Notes: generated by a model not told the origin, from the sequence alone. A DNA stretch of 56,733 bases from an uncultured Ruminococcus sp. (GCA_902764235.1 CACWVH010000007.1:1-56733); one strand, 5' to 3'; shown: positions 46,244 to 55,560, numbered from the stretch's first letter. A program made the numbers and translations.

Positions 46244-46433
46244 CCTGAATCCGTGAAATTGAATTAAATCTTTTTTTAAACCTTACGGGTTTTCATTTCA
46301 GCCAGGCGGCAGGCGTGCGCAGCACGCCTGCCGCCGTCCCCTGAAGTCTCCCCCTTCCCTTTGGGAAGGGGGACGGGGGGATGGTATCTCTGGGTTTTTT
46401 AGAACAATCAATAATGAGTTTCACGGATTCAGG
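46244..46433 (+). mobile_element. MITE copy 3 (CCTGAATCCGTGAAA family), with an extra hairpin
   Basis: 190 bp with 15-bp terminal inverted repeats. The flanks TAATA and TATAA are near but not exact 5-bp duplicates. The interior holds the same GC-rich palindrome as copy 2 plus an extra CCCCCTTCC/GGAAGGGGG hairpin at about 46345-46375, showing modular interiors. It ends 16 nt before the next gene start. Confidence 0.85.
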
Positions 46434-46448
46434 TATAAATATAACTTT

Positions 46449-47036
46449 ATGAGGATAATTGATGATTATATTTACTTTGTGACGTCAGGAAAAGCGGTGA
46501 ATTTATGCAGGATACCGGTACAAGGCGGGGGACCGGAAATAATTGCTGATCTGAATAATGCAGGTAATGCGGTTTACCATTCATACTGCCTGGATGCAGA
46601 TGCACAAAAAGTATATTTCCAGAGTATTACCGGAGCCGGATCAGGATATAAGATCAATAAGGCAGACTCAGGCAGCGGCAAATCAGAGGTGATGATAGAA
46701 AACACGGCTTCTGTGGAACAATTTTATCAGGGATTTGCAGATATAGCAGGCAATTATCTTTATCTGAACTGCTATACGCTCGATGTGTCAAACATGAAAA
46801 AGAATAGAGAGCTTATTACAGAGGGTAAATTTACCCCCGACCCCGTAAATGAAAATTGCCTTATCCGTCCGCTGCCGTCAGGAAGATATGATCTGAGTAC
46901 CGAAAAATTCGAGAAAATATACGAGATACTGACCTTCAACAGCAAGGCTCAGGCAGATGAATTTCTGAGCTCAGCCGATTACAGCACAGTAAGCAAAATC
47001 TCCTTTGAATGGCGTGAGAGCGATCTGCGTTATTGA
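46449..47036 (+). CDS. Short DUF5050-like surface protein, possibly N-truncated
   Basis: 195 aa from ATG 46449, which lies 15 nt after the MITE. The sequence RIIDDYIYFVTSGKAVNLCR and similar repeats (YFQSITGAGSGYKINKAD, LYLNCYTLDV) fit the beta-propeller-like DUF5050 pattern. There is no signal peptide. The very short leader suggests that the MITE insertion may have removed or displaced the 5' end. Function unknown. Confidence 0.6.
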   Translation: MRIIDDYIYFVTSGKAVNLCRIPVQGGGPEIIADLNNAGNAVYHSYCLDADAQKVYFQSITGAGSGYKINKADSGSGKSEVMIENTASVEQFYQGFADIAGNYLYLNCYTLDVSNMKKNRELITEGKFTPDPVNENCLIRPLPSGRYDLSTEKFEKIYEILTFNSKAQADEFLSSADYSTVSKISFEWRESDLRY

Positions 47037-47101
47037 TGATCTCTGAAAAAACAATACATCCGCGCTTTACCTTTGACATGAAACAGTGCAATTAACCTCT
47101 C

Positions 47102-47133
47102 CGTCTTTTAGTTACTTGCGTGACTGAAAGACG
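47102..47133. terminator. Hairpin between convergent genes
   Basis: CGTCTTTTAGT (47102-47112) pairs with ACTGAAAGACG (47123-47133), one bulge. It sits between the plus gene ending at 47036 and the minus gene ending at 47155. Confidence 0.55.
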
Positions 47134-47154
47134 ACTCTTAGAGCAGTGAAAAAG

Positions 47155-48378
47155 CTATTTCATCGGAAAAACAGCAGTAACTGACATCTTGCCGTCAATG
47201 ATCTGAGCAAAGATACCGCCGTTCATCTTATTCATAATCGTCCTGCATATATAAAGTCCCAGACCGCTTCCTGTCTGCGCACCGGAATTTGAGCCGCGCC
47301 AGAAGCTGTCAAAGATATGCGGCAGCTCCGGGTCCGGGAGCATGCAGCCCGTGTTAGTGATAGTGATAAGCTGACAGTCCTCTTCACGGGAGAAGGAGAG
47401 GGTTATGCGCTTTCCGTCACCGTATTTGACGGCATTTTCGATAATATTCTGGAGCACCTCCACAGAACGGTCAATATCCGCGCTGAGAATGCAGTCTGAA
47501 AACTCGTTCATAATAAGCTCTGTTTTCAGAAGCCGCAGCTTATCGCTGTAGAACAGCCGGATACTATCCACAAGCTCAGACAGATAGAATTCCCCGACCT
47601 TTACCTCAATATGGAGAAAATTATCGCCGGAAGCCCTTACGATATCGTCCACATATTTTCTGATATCCTCACATTTTGAATTGATGCTCACTGCGATCTC
47701 CTTTTTCTTATCCTCGTCCCTGTAAAGCCCCTTTTCCAGAGCCTTTGCATATAATTCTATTACGCCCAGCGGCGTTTTGATATCATGGGAAAGGGAAAGC
47801 ACCATTGTCTTGTTCTGCTTTTGAAGCTCAAGCTCAGCGAGCCTGCGGCTTTCCAGCTTTTCACGCAGAAGATCAAGCCCCCACAGGAATTTCCCGAAAT
47901 AATGGCTTTTCTGTTCTCTGAGCGGAATAGTCAGATTACCCTTTGCAAGCTCTTCGGGGTAGCTGCTGATGCTTTCAAATGGACGTATGATCTGAAAATA
48001 AATATAAATGAGAATACCAATTATTATAAAGGCAGCCGCTGAAAAACAGATATTGAAGATCATAACGGTATTACCTTTTCCGGAGGGCCTTATGTAATCA
48101 AAACGGTAAAGGACACCGTTGATATTTTTTATCAGATAATCGCTGTCCCCATCTGAAAAACCGTCATCAAGCTTTTCCACATTAATAATATAGCTGTAAC
48201 CGGCGAGGCTGTAATCCCCGCCGGTTTCTATTTTATGAGCTATTCTCTGCGCTTCGACACGATAAGGTCGTCCGTTGTCAATGTCAGCGTCATAATTACT
48301 GAGTATCAGATCAGCACTGACCATTACAGCAGCCAGAACAGCTGTCACAATAATCAGCAGACGAAAAAAAGCTTTCAT
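47155..48378 (-). CDS. Sensor histidine kinase of the ABC-transporter locus
   Basis: 407 aa: two TM helices (about 6-28 and 104-128) around a small extracellular loop, HAMP-like linker, H-box LSLSHDIKTPLGVIELYAKAL (histidine in SHD), N-box LQNIIENAVKYGDG, G1 TNTGC and G2 GSGLGLYICRTIM. It is encoded 4 nt into the regulator gene. With the upstream FtsX-type transporter this matches antimicrobial-peptide sensing modules of the BceRS/VraSR type, although the large extracellular loop of BceB is not obvious. Confidence 0.9.
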   Translation of the reverse strand: MKAFFRLLIIVTAVLAAVMVSADLILSNYDADIDNGRPYRVEAQRIAHKIETGGDYSLAGYSYIINVEKLDDGFSDGDSDYLIKNINGVLYRFDYIRPSGKGNTVMIFNICFSAAAFIIIGILIYIYFQIIRPFESISSYPEELAKGNLTIPLREQKSHYFGKFLWGLDLLREKLESRRLAELELQKQNKTMVLSLSHDIKTPLGVIELYAKALEKGLYRDEDKKKEIAVSINSKCEDIRKYVDDIVRASGDNFLHIEVKVGEFYLSELVDSIRLFYSDKLRLLKTELIMNEFSDCILSADIDRSVEVLQNIIENAVKYGDGKRITLSFSREEDCQLITITNTGCMLPDPELPHIFDSFWRGSNSGAQTGSGLGLYICRTIMNKMNGGIFAQIIDGKMSVTAVFPMK

Positions 48379-49049
48379 GTTTTTCCTCCCTCATAACGGT
48401 AGCCGACTCCCCAGACAGTCAGAATATGTTCAGGCTTTTTAGGGTCGTTTTCTATTTTCTGTCTCAGCCATTTGATATGTACCGTAAGTGTCTGAGGTTC
48501 AGAAAAGCTGTCATAGCCCCATACCTCATTGAAGAGATAATCCTTGCTGAGAGTTTTCCCGGCGTTTTCCATAAGCAGACAAAGAAGATCGAATTCCTTC
48601 ACGTTAAGCTCCACCGGAGCATTGTTTTTGTATGCCCTGCGTTTACTTTTGTCAAGTTTAAGAAAACCGTCAGTAATTATATCTGAATTATACCTCCGCT
48701 GAAAAATGCCCTTTATCTTTGCAAGCAGTATATCAATATCATACGGCTTTTCGATATAATCATCCGCTCCCAGAACAAGACCGCTGAGCTTATCATTCTT
48801 TTCCGTCCTTGAGCTGACGATGATAACCGGAACATTAGAGCTTTCCCTGATTTTCCTGCACACACCGAAGCCGTCAAGACCGGGCATAAGTATATCCAGA
48901 ATAACGAGCCTTGTGCCGGACTGTTCAAAAAACAGAAGGGCATTTTCACCTCTGTCGCAGTGCTGAACGCTGTAGCCCTCTGCCCTCAGAAAATCGCACA
49001 GCAGAGCTGCCATCTCCAAATTATCTTCAACAACAAGAATATCTGTCAT
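48375..49049 (-). CDS. OmpR/PhoB-family response regulator
   Basis: 224 aa. The receiver domain has Asp pair ILVVEDN, phospho-Asp in LVILDILMPG, the conserved Lys in YIEKPYDID, and a winged-helix output with LNVKEFDLLCLLMEN and LTVHIKWLRQKIE. It overlaps the kinase gene by 4 nt. It likely controls the ABC transporter operon upstream of it. Confidence 0.93.
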   Translation of the reverse strand: MTDILVVEDNLEMAALLCDFLRAEGYSVQHCDRGENALLFFEQSGTRLVILDILMPGLDGFGVCRKIRESSNVPVIIVSSRTEKNDKLSGLVLGADDYIEKPYDIDILLAKIKGIFQRRYNSDIITDGFLKLDKSKRRAYKNNAPVELNVKEFDLLCLLMENAGKTLSKDYLFNEVWGYDSFSEPQTLTVHIKWLRQKIENDPKKPEHILTVWGVGYRYEGGKT

Positions 49050-49096
49050 AATTCATAACTCCCGACTAATAATAAGCATCAAATTAAGATTGAATA

Positions 49097-49165
49097 AGTC
49101 CCAATTGTCAAAAATTTAAAGTTTCGCAGGGACTTTTTCAAAGGCTTGAGCGAAACTTTGAATTT
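49097..49165 (-). promoter_or_regulatory. Overlapping alternative hairpins between ABC and two-component genes
   Basis: On the minus strand, AAATTCAAAGTTTCGC (49165-49150) pairs with GCGAAACTTTAAATTT (49127-49112) followed by a T run, a terminator form. The segment AAGTCCC (49135-49129) in its loop can instead pair with GGGACTT (49103-49097). The two folds exclude each other, as in attenuators. The gap is 197 nt long and also must hold any promoter for the regulator gene. Confidence 0.5.
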
Positions 49166-49246
49166 TGTTAAGTTGACGCCATTGCCCTTGGTCACCCTCC
49201 GCCGAGCGAGAAATCCCCTGAATTAAAGTCCTCAAGCCGTGTCTGC

Positions 49247-50002
49247 TTACCAGCCCATTTCAAGCAGCCAGTTGTTAAGAGCTCTTTCACGCCTGCGGAC
49301 ATCGGCTTCTGTATTATTATACTCTCCTTTGATATTGCCGTCAACGATATACAACACTCTGGAGCATCTGGCAGCGACCTTTGCGTCATGGGTGACAAGC
49401 ATGATAGTCGTGCCCTCGCTGTTGAGCTTGCAAAGCTCGTCCATGACCTCGTCAGAGCTTGAACGGTTAAGAGCGCCGGTCGGTTCGTCAGCAAAGATCA
49501 TCTTCGGGTTGTTTATCATGCTGCGGCAGATGCAGGCTCTTTGCAGCTGACCGCCGGAGACCTCGTTTATGTCATTGTCAGCGATCTCAATTATACCGAG
49601 CTTTCTCATAAGCTCCTTGCCGTATTCAAGCTTTTCCTTCGGGGAAAGGGTATTTTTCTTTGACTGACGTGCAGGGAGGAGGATGTTGTCAAGAACGCTG
49701 AGGTTTTTTAGCATATACATCTGCTGGAAGATAAAGCCCATTTCAAGAAGTCTGAGCTCAGCGAGAGCATCCGGTCTGAGCCTTGAGATATCCTGACCGT
49801 TGAAAACAGACTTACCGGCTGTCATGCTGTCCATGCCTGACACAGTATACAGCAGTGTGGACTTGCCGGAGCCGGAGGGACCCATCACAGCCACCATTTC
49901 GCCTTCATTTACAGAAAAGCTGACATTGCGAAGAACATTATTCTGTCTTTTGTTGATAACATAGGTTTTGCAAAGATCGGTTACTTCAAGTATTTTTTTC
50001 AT
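49247..50002 (-). CDS. ABC transporter ATPase (MacB/LolD-like)
   Basis: 251 aa from ATG 50002; a TTG at 50020 is in frame, but GAGG lies correctly before 50002. Walker A GPSGSGKST, Q-loop FIFQQ, signature VSGGQLQR, Walker B MIFADEPTGALN and H-loop VTHD are complete. It energises the FtsX-type permease encoded upstream (gene end 50013). Such pairs move peptides or lipoproteins or confer antimicrobial-peptide resistance. Confidence 0.92.
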   Translation of the reverse strand: MKKILEVTDLCKTYVINKRQNNVLRNVSFSVNEGEMVAVMGPSGSGKSTLLYTVSGMDSMTAGKSVFNGQDISRLRPDALAELRLLEMGFIFQQMYMLKNLSVLDNILLPARQSKKNTLSPKEKLEYGKELMRKLGIIEIADNDINEVSGGQLQRACICRSMINNPKMIFADEPTGALNRSSSDEVMDELCKLNSEGTTIMLVTHDAKVAARCSRVLYIVDGNIKGEYNNTEADVRRRERALNNWLLEMGW

Positions 50003-50012
50003 ATCAATTACC

Positions 50013-52388
50013 TCACTCAATATTATTTACTTCCTGAGAAGAAATGCTTCTGATTCCGGCAGCGCTTATCATAGCTGCAAGTACGGTCACCGCAAATACA
50101 GCAAGGGGATAGATAATATACGCTTCTAAAATATTCGTATCAAAAATGATGTATTTTGAACCCATCATTTTAAATATGCCGCCAATTGCAAGCTGGCTTG
50201 CAGGGTCTGTGAAAAGAACTGCGATCAGAACAGCTGCTGCCATGATAATTGCAACACGCAGCGTCTGCCACAGAATGAGCGAGCGGTTTTTGAAGCCGAT
50301 AGCCTTCATCAGTGCAATTTCGCCTCTTTCCTTCGTCAGGAAGGATTTCTCCATAAGCACGACAACAAGAATATTTATTATCATAACGATCATAATTATA
50401 AAGTTTTTTGTATCTCTCAGTGCACCTGCAACTCCGCCGATAGAATAATCCACATATTCACCTGCGGTACGGAAGGTATAGTCAGGATAAAGCTCCATGA
50501 TTTTTTCATATCTCCTGTTCAGCTCAGCGCCTGTGGGATCGTCAGTAAATTTTATCTGGTAGCTGAAATATCCGAGCACCTTTGAAAAGTCCATTTCAAG
50601 CTTTTCATTCAGACGGATTCCTTCACCCATGTTGTTCATGCACTGAAACAGCGCAGTTACAATGAATTCCTCATTATCTCCGCCGGTTTTGACGGTGACC
50701 TTGTCTCCGATACTGACTTTGAGCTTTTCAGCAGTGATAAAGCTCAGGGCAACTTCATCGGTGTTTTCCGGAGGCGTTCCCTCAATATATGCATACTGAT
50801 CTGTTGTTGTGCCTGAACCGATAAAGGCAAGGGAAACTGCTTTGTTTTCGCCGTTCTGAGTCGAAAGCTTAAAAAGTGATTCCGCAAAGCATTCAGCAGG
50901 TATATCATTATCGGCAAGTGTTTTTTCCATTTCCTCAAGATATTCTCTCCTGAGCTTCTGACCGTCAGGGCGGTTATATTTTTCCGAGCTTGCCTTGTCC
51001 TCCAGTGTCACATCACATTCAGCCATAGAAAACCATGAGATGAGCTTCGGACTTTGCAGAGTGGAGATCGTATTGAGTATCACCGTTATCATCAGAATAC
51101 CGACAATAAAGGTAACAGTCATAACAGCGAAATGGCGGAAACCGCTGAGGATATCATTGACAGCCATAAATAATACCGGTCGGGAAGGGCTTTTTGAAAG
51201 GCTGAGCAGACCTTTTTTCTTGTAGCGCTTGCCGCTTTCTCCGCTGCGGATAGCGTCAACCGGAGTAAATTTCCTGACCTTTCCTGTGCTGAGACGGCAG
51301 AAGAAAGCTATGATAAGTACAACGATGAGAGAGCAGATAATATTGATAAACAAGCTGCTGCTCTGACCTGTAATAATGTTTTTAGAGGACTGAGCCTCCA
51401 TCATATTGCCGAAGGGTATACCGCAGCCAAAACCAATCAGAGCGCCGACAACAGCCATAGCAATATACTTTATCATATACAGTGTCCGGATTTTGCTGTT
51501 ACGGATTCCGATAGCCTTCATAACGCCGATCTCACGGTATTCCTCGCTGATTGTGAAGCCGATAGTGAATTTCAGAAGCACAAGAGAAATTACTATAAGA
51601 CAGATGCTCACAATAAGGAATACACCGGCAATTATCATATCCATTATGTATGTCAGCTTTATGACCTCTCTGGTACCTGTAAAAGCAACACCGTCAATAC
51701 CGCTGACAGTATTTTCCACCTTGCTGAGATCATCCGTTGAGATATTGAAGATAGTACCCTTGTACATTTCAAAACGTTCATCCTGACTGCTCTGAACGAA
51801 TTTGTCAAAATCATTCCTGCTGATTACAAATCTGAGAGTGCCCGCCATTTCAGAGCCGAAGAGTACATCAAGAACTGTACCCTTTATGACAAACTTTCCC
51901 GAATAACCGCCGGAGGTTACTTTTATTTCAGCCCCCACAGGGATATTGTTTTTTTCAAGAAAGGAGTTTTTGACATAGATATCTCCGTCATTGACAGCGG
52001 TAAGCTCATTTTTATCCGAATCAAAAAGCTTTATACTGATATCATCTACACAGTTCAGAACTCCGTTGGAGGATATTTCAGCTGTTTTGCCCTTGTATCT
52101 GACAGAGTTTTCATTAAGATAAAAAATTCTTTCGCTTTTTATCGAGCTGACGCAGTCAAGGGCTTTCAGCTTATTCTTTGCGTTTTCACCTGACTTTGAA
52201 CCGATAGTTGCAACGAAATAATCCTTTGCCCCCGAAAGATCAAGAAACCTGTCGGTTGCCGACATAACAGACAGCATTGTATTGACGCTTGACGAAACAA
52301 ACATTACAGACAGGATCATGAATATCAGAAGAATGGTATTCATGGTTTTCTTTCTTTTCAGATCACGCTTTAATATACCGAGATACAT
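50013..52388 (-). CDS. FtsX-type ABC transporter permease
   Basis: 791 aa with two FtsX-like domains, each ending with a conserved block (EYREIGVMKAIG and ERGEIALMKAIG) in a cytoplasmic coupling loop. TM helices lie near the N-terminus, about 250-380, about 420-450, and three near the C-terminus; two extracellular domains lie between. This MacB-like layout (two extracellular domains, about eight TM) fits peptide or lipid export rather than the single large BceB loop. MITE copy 4 lies 27 nt upstream of the start codon, between it and any promoter. Confidence 0.9.
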   Translation of the reverse strand: MYLGILKRDLKRKKTMNTILLIFMILSVMFVSSSVNTMLSVMSATDRFLDLSGAKDYFVATIGSKSGENAKNKLKALDCVSSIKSERIFYLNENSVRYKGKTAEISSNGVLNCVDDISIKLFDSDKNELTAVNDGDIYVKNSFLEKNNIPVGAEIKVTSGGYSGKFVIKGTVLDVLFGSEMAGTLRFVISRNDFDKFVQSSQDERFEMYKGTIFNISTDDLSKVENTVSGIDGVAFTGTREVIKLTYIMDMIIAGVFLIVSICLIVISLVLLKFTIGFTISEEYREIGVMKAIGIRNSKIRTLYMIKYIAMAVVGALIGFGCGIPFGNMMEAQSSKNIITGQSSSLFINIICSLIVVLIIAFFCRLSTGKVRKFTPVDAIRSGESGKRYKKKGLLSLSKSPSRPVLFMAVNDILSGFRHFAVMTVTFIVGILMITVILNTISTLQSPKLISWFSMAECDVTLEDKASSEKYNRPDGQKLRREYLEEMEKTLADNDIPAECFAESLFKLSTQNGENKAVSLAFIGSGTTTDQYAYIEGTPPENTDEVALSFITAEKLKVSIGDKVTVKTGGDNEEFIVTALFQCMNNMGEGIRLNEKLEMDFSKVLGYFSYQIKFTDDPTGAELNRRYEKIMELYPDYTFRTAGEYVDYSIGGVAGALRDTKNFIIMIVMIINILVVVLMEKSFLTKERGEIALMKAIGFKNRSLILWQTLRVAIIMAAAVLIAVLFTDPASQLAIGGIFKMMGSKYIIFDTNILEAYIIYPLAVFAVTVLAAMISAAGIRSISSQEVNNIE

Positions 52389-52415
52389 AATGTTCCCTCC
52401 TGTGATTTATTGTAA

Positions 52416-52579
52416 CCTGAATCCGTGAAATTGAATTAAATCTTTTTTTAAACCTTCCGGGTTTTCATTTCAGCCAGGCGGCAGGCGTGCGCAGCACGCC
52501 TGCCGCCCTGAAATGCATAAAACAACGCATTATCTCTGGGTTTTTCAGAACAATCAATAATGAGTTTCACGGATTCAGG
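52416..52579 (+). mobile_element. MITE copy 4 (CCTGAATCCGTGAAA family)
   Basis: 164 bp, perfect 15-bp ends, target duplications TGTAA (52411-52415 and 52580-52584). The interior resembles copy 2. It sits in the 5' leader of the ABC permease gene. Confidence 0.9.
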
Positions 52580-52676
52580 TGTAATTAAATTATAAAGTGT
52601 CAATTATTAAAAAATCCTTAAATCGCTTTTCAGGAAAAACAATAATTTCAGATATTCTGAACTTCCTATAAACATA

Positions 52677-52928
52677 CCTGAATCCGTGAAACTCGTTTTT
52701 TAATTGATTGAGTAATTCCGGCGATGAAGCGTGATTTTATAAGTTTTCCTGCATTTTGTCCCTCACCAGTATGGTGCAGCTTTCCAAGCCCATCCCCCTG
52801 CCCCTTCCCGGAGGGAGGGGGAGAATTAAGGGGACGGCGTCAGACAGGCTGCGCCCGCACCCCTAGGGCACTTCCTTCGGGCGCCTGACGCCTGGATAAA
52901 ATCTTTTCCACAATTTCACGGATTCAGG
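52677..52928 (-). mobile_element. MITE copy 5 (CCTGAATCCGTGAAA family), longest, reverse orientation
   Basis: 252 bp, ends CCTGAATCCGTGAAA and TTTCACGGATTCAGG, target duplications ACATA (52672-52676 and 52929-52933). The interior carries two GC-rich stems (CCCCTTCCCGGAGGGAGGGG, and CGTCAGACAGGCTG.../...GGCGCCTGACG). It is the same family with different cargo. Confidence 0.9.
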
Positions 52929-53033
52929 ACATAGTAAAAAAATAATACCGGAGTTGACCTTCCGGGGTCAAATAATCAATAAATCAAAGGGACTTTTGGA
53001 AGGGTTCTTTAATATGAAAGCGGAGGTTAAAAA

Positions 53034-53849
53034 ATGTACATTGAAGGTTTTATAAAGATCAGCCGTAAGATTCTGGATCGGGAATGGTACACAGATATCA
53101 ATACAAAGACGCTGTTTTTGCATTGCCTGCTGAAAGCAAATTTCAGGACAAAAAATATCAGAGCAATACAGTAAAGCTGGGCAGCTTTGTAACAAGTCTG
53201 GGATCGCTGTCAAACGAAACGGGGCTGACAATCCAACAGACAAGAACAGCGCTTAAACACCTGATATCAACAGGAGAGCTGACAAGCAAAAGTACGAACA
53301 AAAACCGCATAATTACTGTGGTAAACTACGATAAATATCAGGACAGCAGCAAACAGAACAACAAGCAGGCAGCAAAGCTCTGACAAACGATCAACAAGCA
53401 GACGACAAACAACTGACAAGCAGCTAACAACAGTAGAAAAAAGAAAGAATGTATATATATCTCCTTCGGAGATATATATACATACAGAAGGACAGAAAGC
53501 GGCTGCGCCGGATGCCGCTGACTGCGACACCGGCTTGCCTGAAAAAAATGTAAACAGAGATATCAGGCAGTCAGAGTCAGAAGCCGGAGCAGTAAAGATA
53601 ATGAAGTGGACCTTCGGGGATGTAAAGAATTTTGCGAAGACTGTCAGCGGCGGAGATGACTACAATGCCTGCGACTTCCGCAGAGGCTTCGTAAAATCCG
53701 GTACAGCCTTCCCGGATGACTGGCAGGATGTCTTTATCCGCTTTGCCACTGCCGGAACAGAAGCTCAGAATGAGTTTCTGGAAAAGCTCAAAGCCGGAGC
53801 TTACCGTGAAAAATGGGGTGCAGGGCAGTGGGAGCAGCACAGAGCCTGA
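53034..53849 (+). pseudogene. Remnant of a phage/plasmid replication protein (DnaD-like organizer)
   Basis: From ATG 53034 behind GCGGAGG: YIEGFIKISRKILDREWYTD, then a winged-helix segment (SLSNETGLTIQQTRTALKHL, STGELTSKSTNKNRIITVVN). The frame breaks at GG 53146-53147; adding one G joins the two pieces (…ANFRDKKYQSN). The next stop is 53383. Further downstream a segment at 53535-53849 (KIMKWTFGDVKNFAKTVSGG) is probably its C-terminal part. The hairpin GTATATATATCTCC.../...GGAGATATATATAC at 53450-53481 lies in the linker. It is likely a prophage relic. Confidence 0.6.
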
Positions 53850-53891
53850 GCAACAGCGCAGGAAATTTTCAGACAGGATTACTGCCCGGCC

Positions 53892-54068
53892 TCATCTCGG
53901 TGTGTCACCGTATAGCATAAGTATAAGACCATAAGCGTAAAATACTGCAAACCCAATGATTATAATGCAGATTATAAGTACGAAAAGACTTACTATTCCG
54001 CGCCGGTGTCTGCTGTTGTTTTTCTTATCATTTCCGATTTTCATTCTTGAATTATTCTCATTTTTCAC
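53892..54068 (-). CDS. Small single-pass membrane protein
   Basis: The start is taken at GTG 54068, with AGAGGTG a few bases upstream; an in-frame GTG at 54080 is weaker. About 58 aa: basic start KNENNSRMKIGNDKKN, then one TM (SLFVLIICIIIIGFAVFYAYGLI), short tail. Unknown role. MITE copy 6 lies 24 nt upstream of this start. Confidence 0.45.
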   Translation of the reverse strand: MKNENNSRMKIGNDKKNNSRHRRGIVSLFVLIICIIIIGFAVFYAYGLILMLYGDTPR

Positions 54069-54092
54069 AATAATATACACCTCTTACTATTT

Positions 54093-54260
54093 CCTGAATC
54101 CGTGAAGCTGATGGAAAAGCTTAAAATAATACCGGGCTTTGATCTGTTCAGGCGGAAAAGCTGCAATTTACGGGGGAGTGCCTGAATGACTGATGATGTA
54201 TAGAATAACGCATTATTACCGTATATTTACAACAGTTATAGTTGAGTTAAAAGATTCAGG
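54093..54260 (+). mobile_element. MITE copy 6 (CCTGAATCCGTGAAA family), divergent
   Basis: 168 bp, left end CCTGAATCCGTGAAG, right end AAAAGATTCAGG (more diverged), target duplications TATTT (54088-54092 and 54261-54265). Shares the internal ATAACGCATTAT motif with copies 2 and 4. Confidence 0.85.
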
Positions 54261-54302
54261 TATTTGTCATATCATGTTATTTATAAAGCTACGCCTTTCA
54301 GA

Positions 54303-55166
54303 TCATGCATGAACCAGAGCCGGGAAGGACAGTATCTCATCAAGCTCTGAGATAAGAGCTTCACCTGATACAAAGAATGTTGTGTCCTCTTCTTTAAAAA
54401 GGTATTTTTCAAGAGAATCGTTATTTTCAGGAATGAATGCAAAAACAGCATTTTTGATTTCACTTCCGAAGCATTCGCAGATCGCACGGGGATCGACAGG
54501 CTCTTTTGAAAGGATATCGTATATTGTCAGTGTGTCATCATCCTTTTCAGCGATCACATAGCAGTCAGCGTCATTTACCTTGTAAACACATTCCTGCATG
54601 AACTGGGTAAGATAGAACATCATAAGATCATCGGTATCGGTTTTTACAGGACTGCGGCTTATATGAGACTGTCTGATTTTGATGAATTCTGAAAAGTCTT
54701 TGCTGTCATTCATCGGCAGCTGAGTAACGCAGGCAGGTTTGTTTGTATTCACAGCAGTACGGAAACGGTATTCATCAGCCTTGCTGAAGCCGAATTTCGG
54801 ATAGAACTCAAGAACCTCATCATTTGCAAAAAGGAATATACCGTCACAATCTGAATAATCAGAAAGGATCTTTTCCATGAGGATACGTGAATAGCCCTGA
54901 TTTCTGAATTGTTCGTCTGTCATAACTGTGCCGAGCTGGATATAGTGTTTTTGTCTGCCGCAGACATTACAGTAAATGATATTGACGGAGACATTTGATA
55001 TTATCCTGCCGTCGGCAAGTATGGAATAGGGGATGTACTTTTCATTCCAGAAGCCGCTTTGATACCATCCCTCAAAGCTGAGACCGAATGTTTTTTCAGC
55101 AAGCTCATTGAATGAATGTCTGAGTTCGTCGTTGTTTCTGTAATCACTGATAATTTTGTATTGCAT
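54303..55166 (-). CDS. GNAT-family acetyltransferase
   Basis: 287 aa, ATG behind AAAGGAGAGAAAC. The N-terminal half has the GNAT core: LGTVMTDEQFRNQGYSRILMEKIL (Q/R-x-x-G-x-A/S motif A, QFRNQGYSRIL), followed by LFANDEVLEFYPKFGF. The C-terminal half is a second, variant domain. It transfers acetyl from acetyl-CoA to an unknown amine. The gap to the deaminase gene is repeat-rich. Confidence 0.85.
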   Translation of the reverse strand: MQYKIISDYRNNDELRHSFNELAEKTFGLSFEGWYQSGFWNEKYIPYSILADGRIISNVSVNIIYCNVCGRQKHYIQLGTVMTDEQFRNQGYSRILMEKILSDYSDCDGIFLFANDEVLEFYPKFGFSKADEYRFRTAVNTNKPACVTQLPMNDSKDFSEFIKIRQSHISRSPVKTDTDDLMMFYLTQFMQECVYKVNDADCYVIAEKDDDTLTIYDILSKEPVDPRAICECFGSEIKNAVFAFIPENNDSLEKYLFKEEDTTFFVSGEALISELDEILSFPALVHA

Positions 55167-55195
55167 ATGTTTCTCTCCTTTATGATATTATTCAG

Positions 55196-55560
55196 AAAAG
55201 CTGAATTATTGAGACGCTGATTAATTCATTAATCGGTGTTTGGGGGTGTAGGGCGAAGCACCACGCAGGACGACTTCCGGGCTCGTTCTGATTTCAAAAT
55301 GCTATTTATTGAGTGTTTCCTTATAATAATAGTCTATCACAAAACAAACAAGCAATCAAGTAAAACCCCGGCGTGCCGCCGGTGTCGCAATTCACGGCTT
55401 AGTCAGCCTGATAAAGTTTTTCCGGGCACCGCCAGATTTTTTGAGCCTGAGCTGCTGACATCATTTCTGTTTTAAAAGTCCCGGAAATATTTTACACTAA
55501 CCGGTGTCGCGACGCGCTATCGCTGCTCTCTGTGTTCAGAACTTGCGTGTCGGCTGATTA
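55196..55560. repeat. Repeat-rich gap with one arm of a long inverted repeat
   Basis: 55384-55434 is nearly the reverse complement of 56682-56733 (about 47 of 52 bases). 55367-55388 (GGCGTGCCGCCGGTGTCGC) is the reverse complement of 56310-56330. 55501-55542 is a minus-strand REP copy. No gene is seen. Direct sequence start AGACGCTGATTAATTC at 55210 resembles the end of the element at 56178. Confidence 0.6.
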
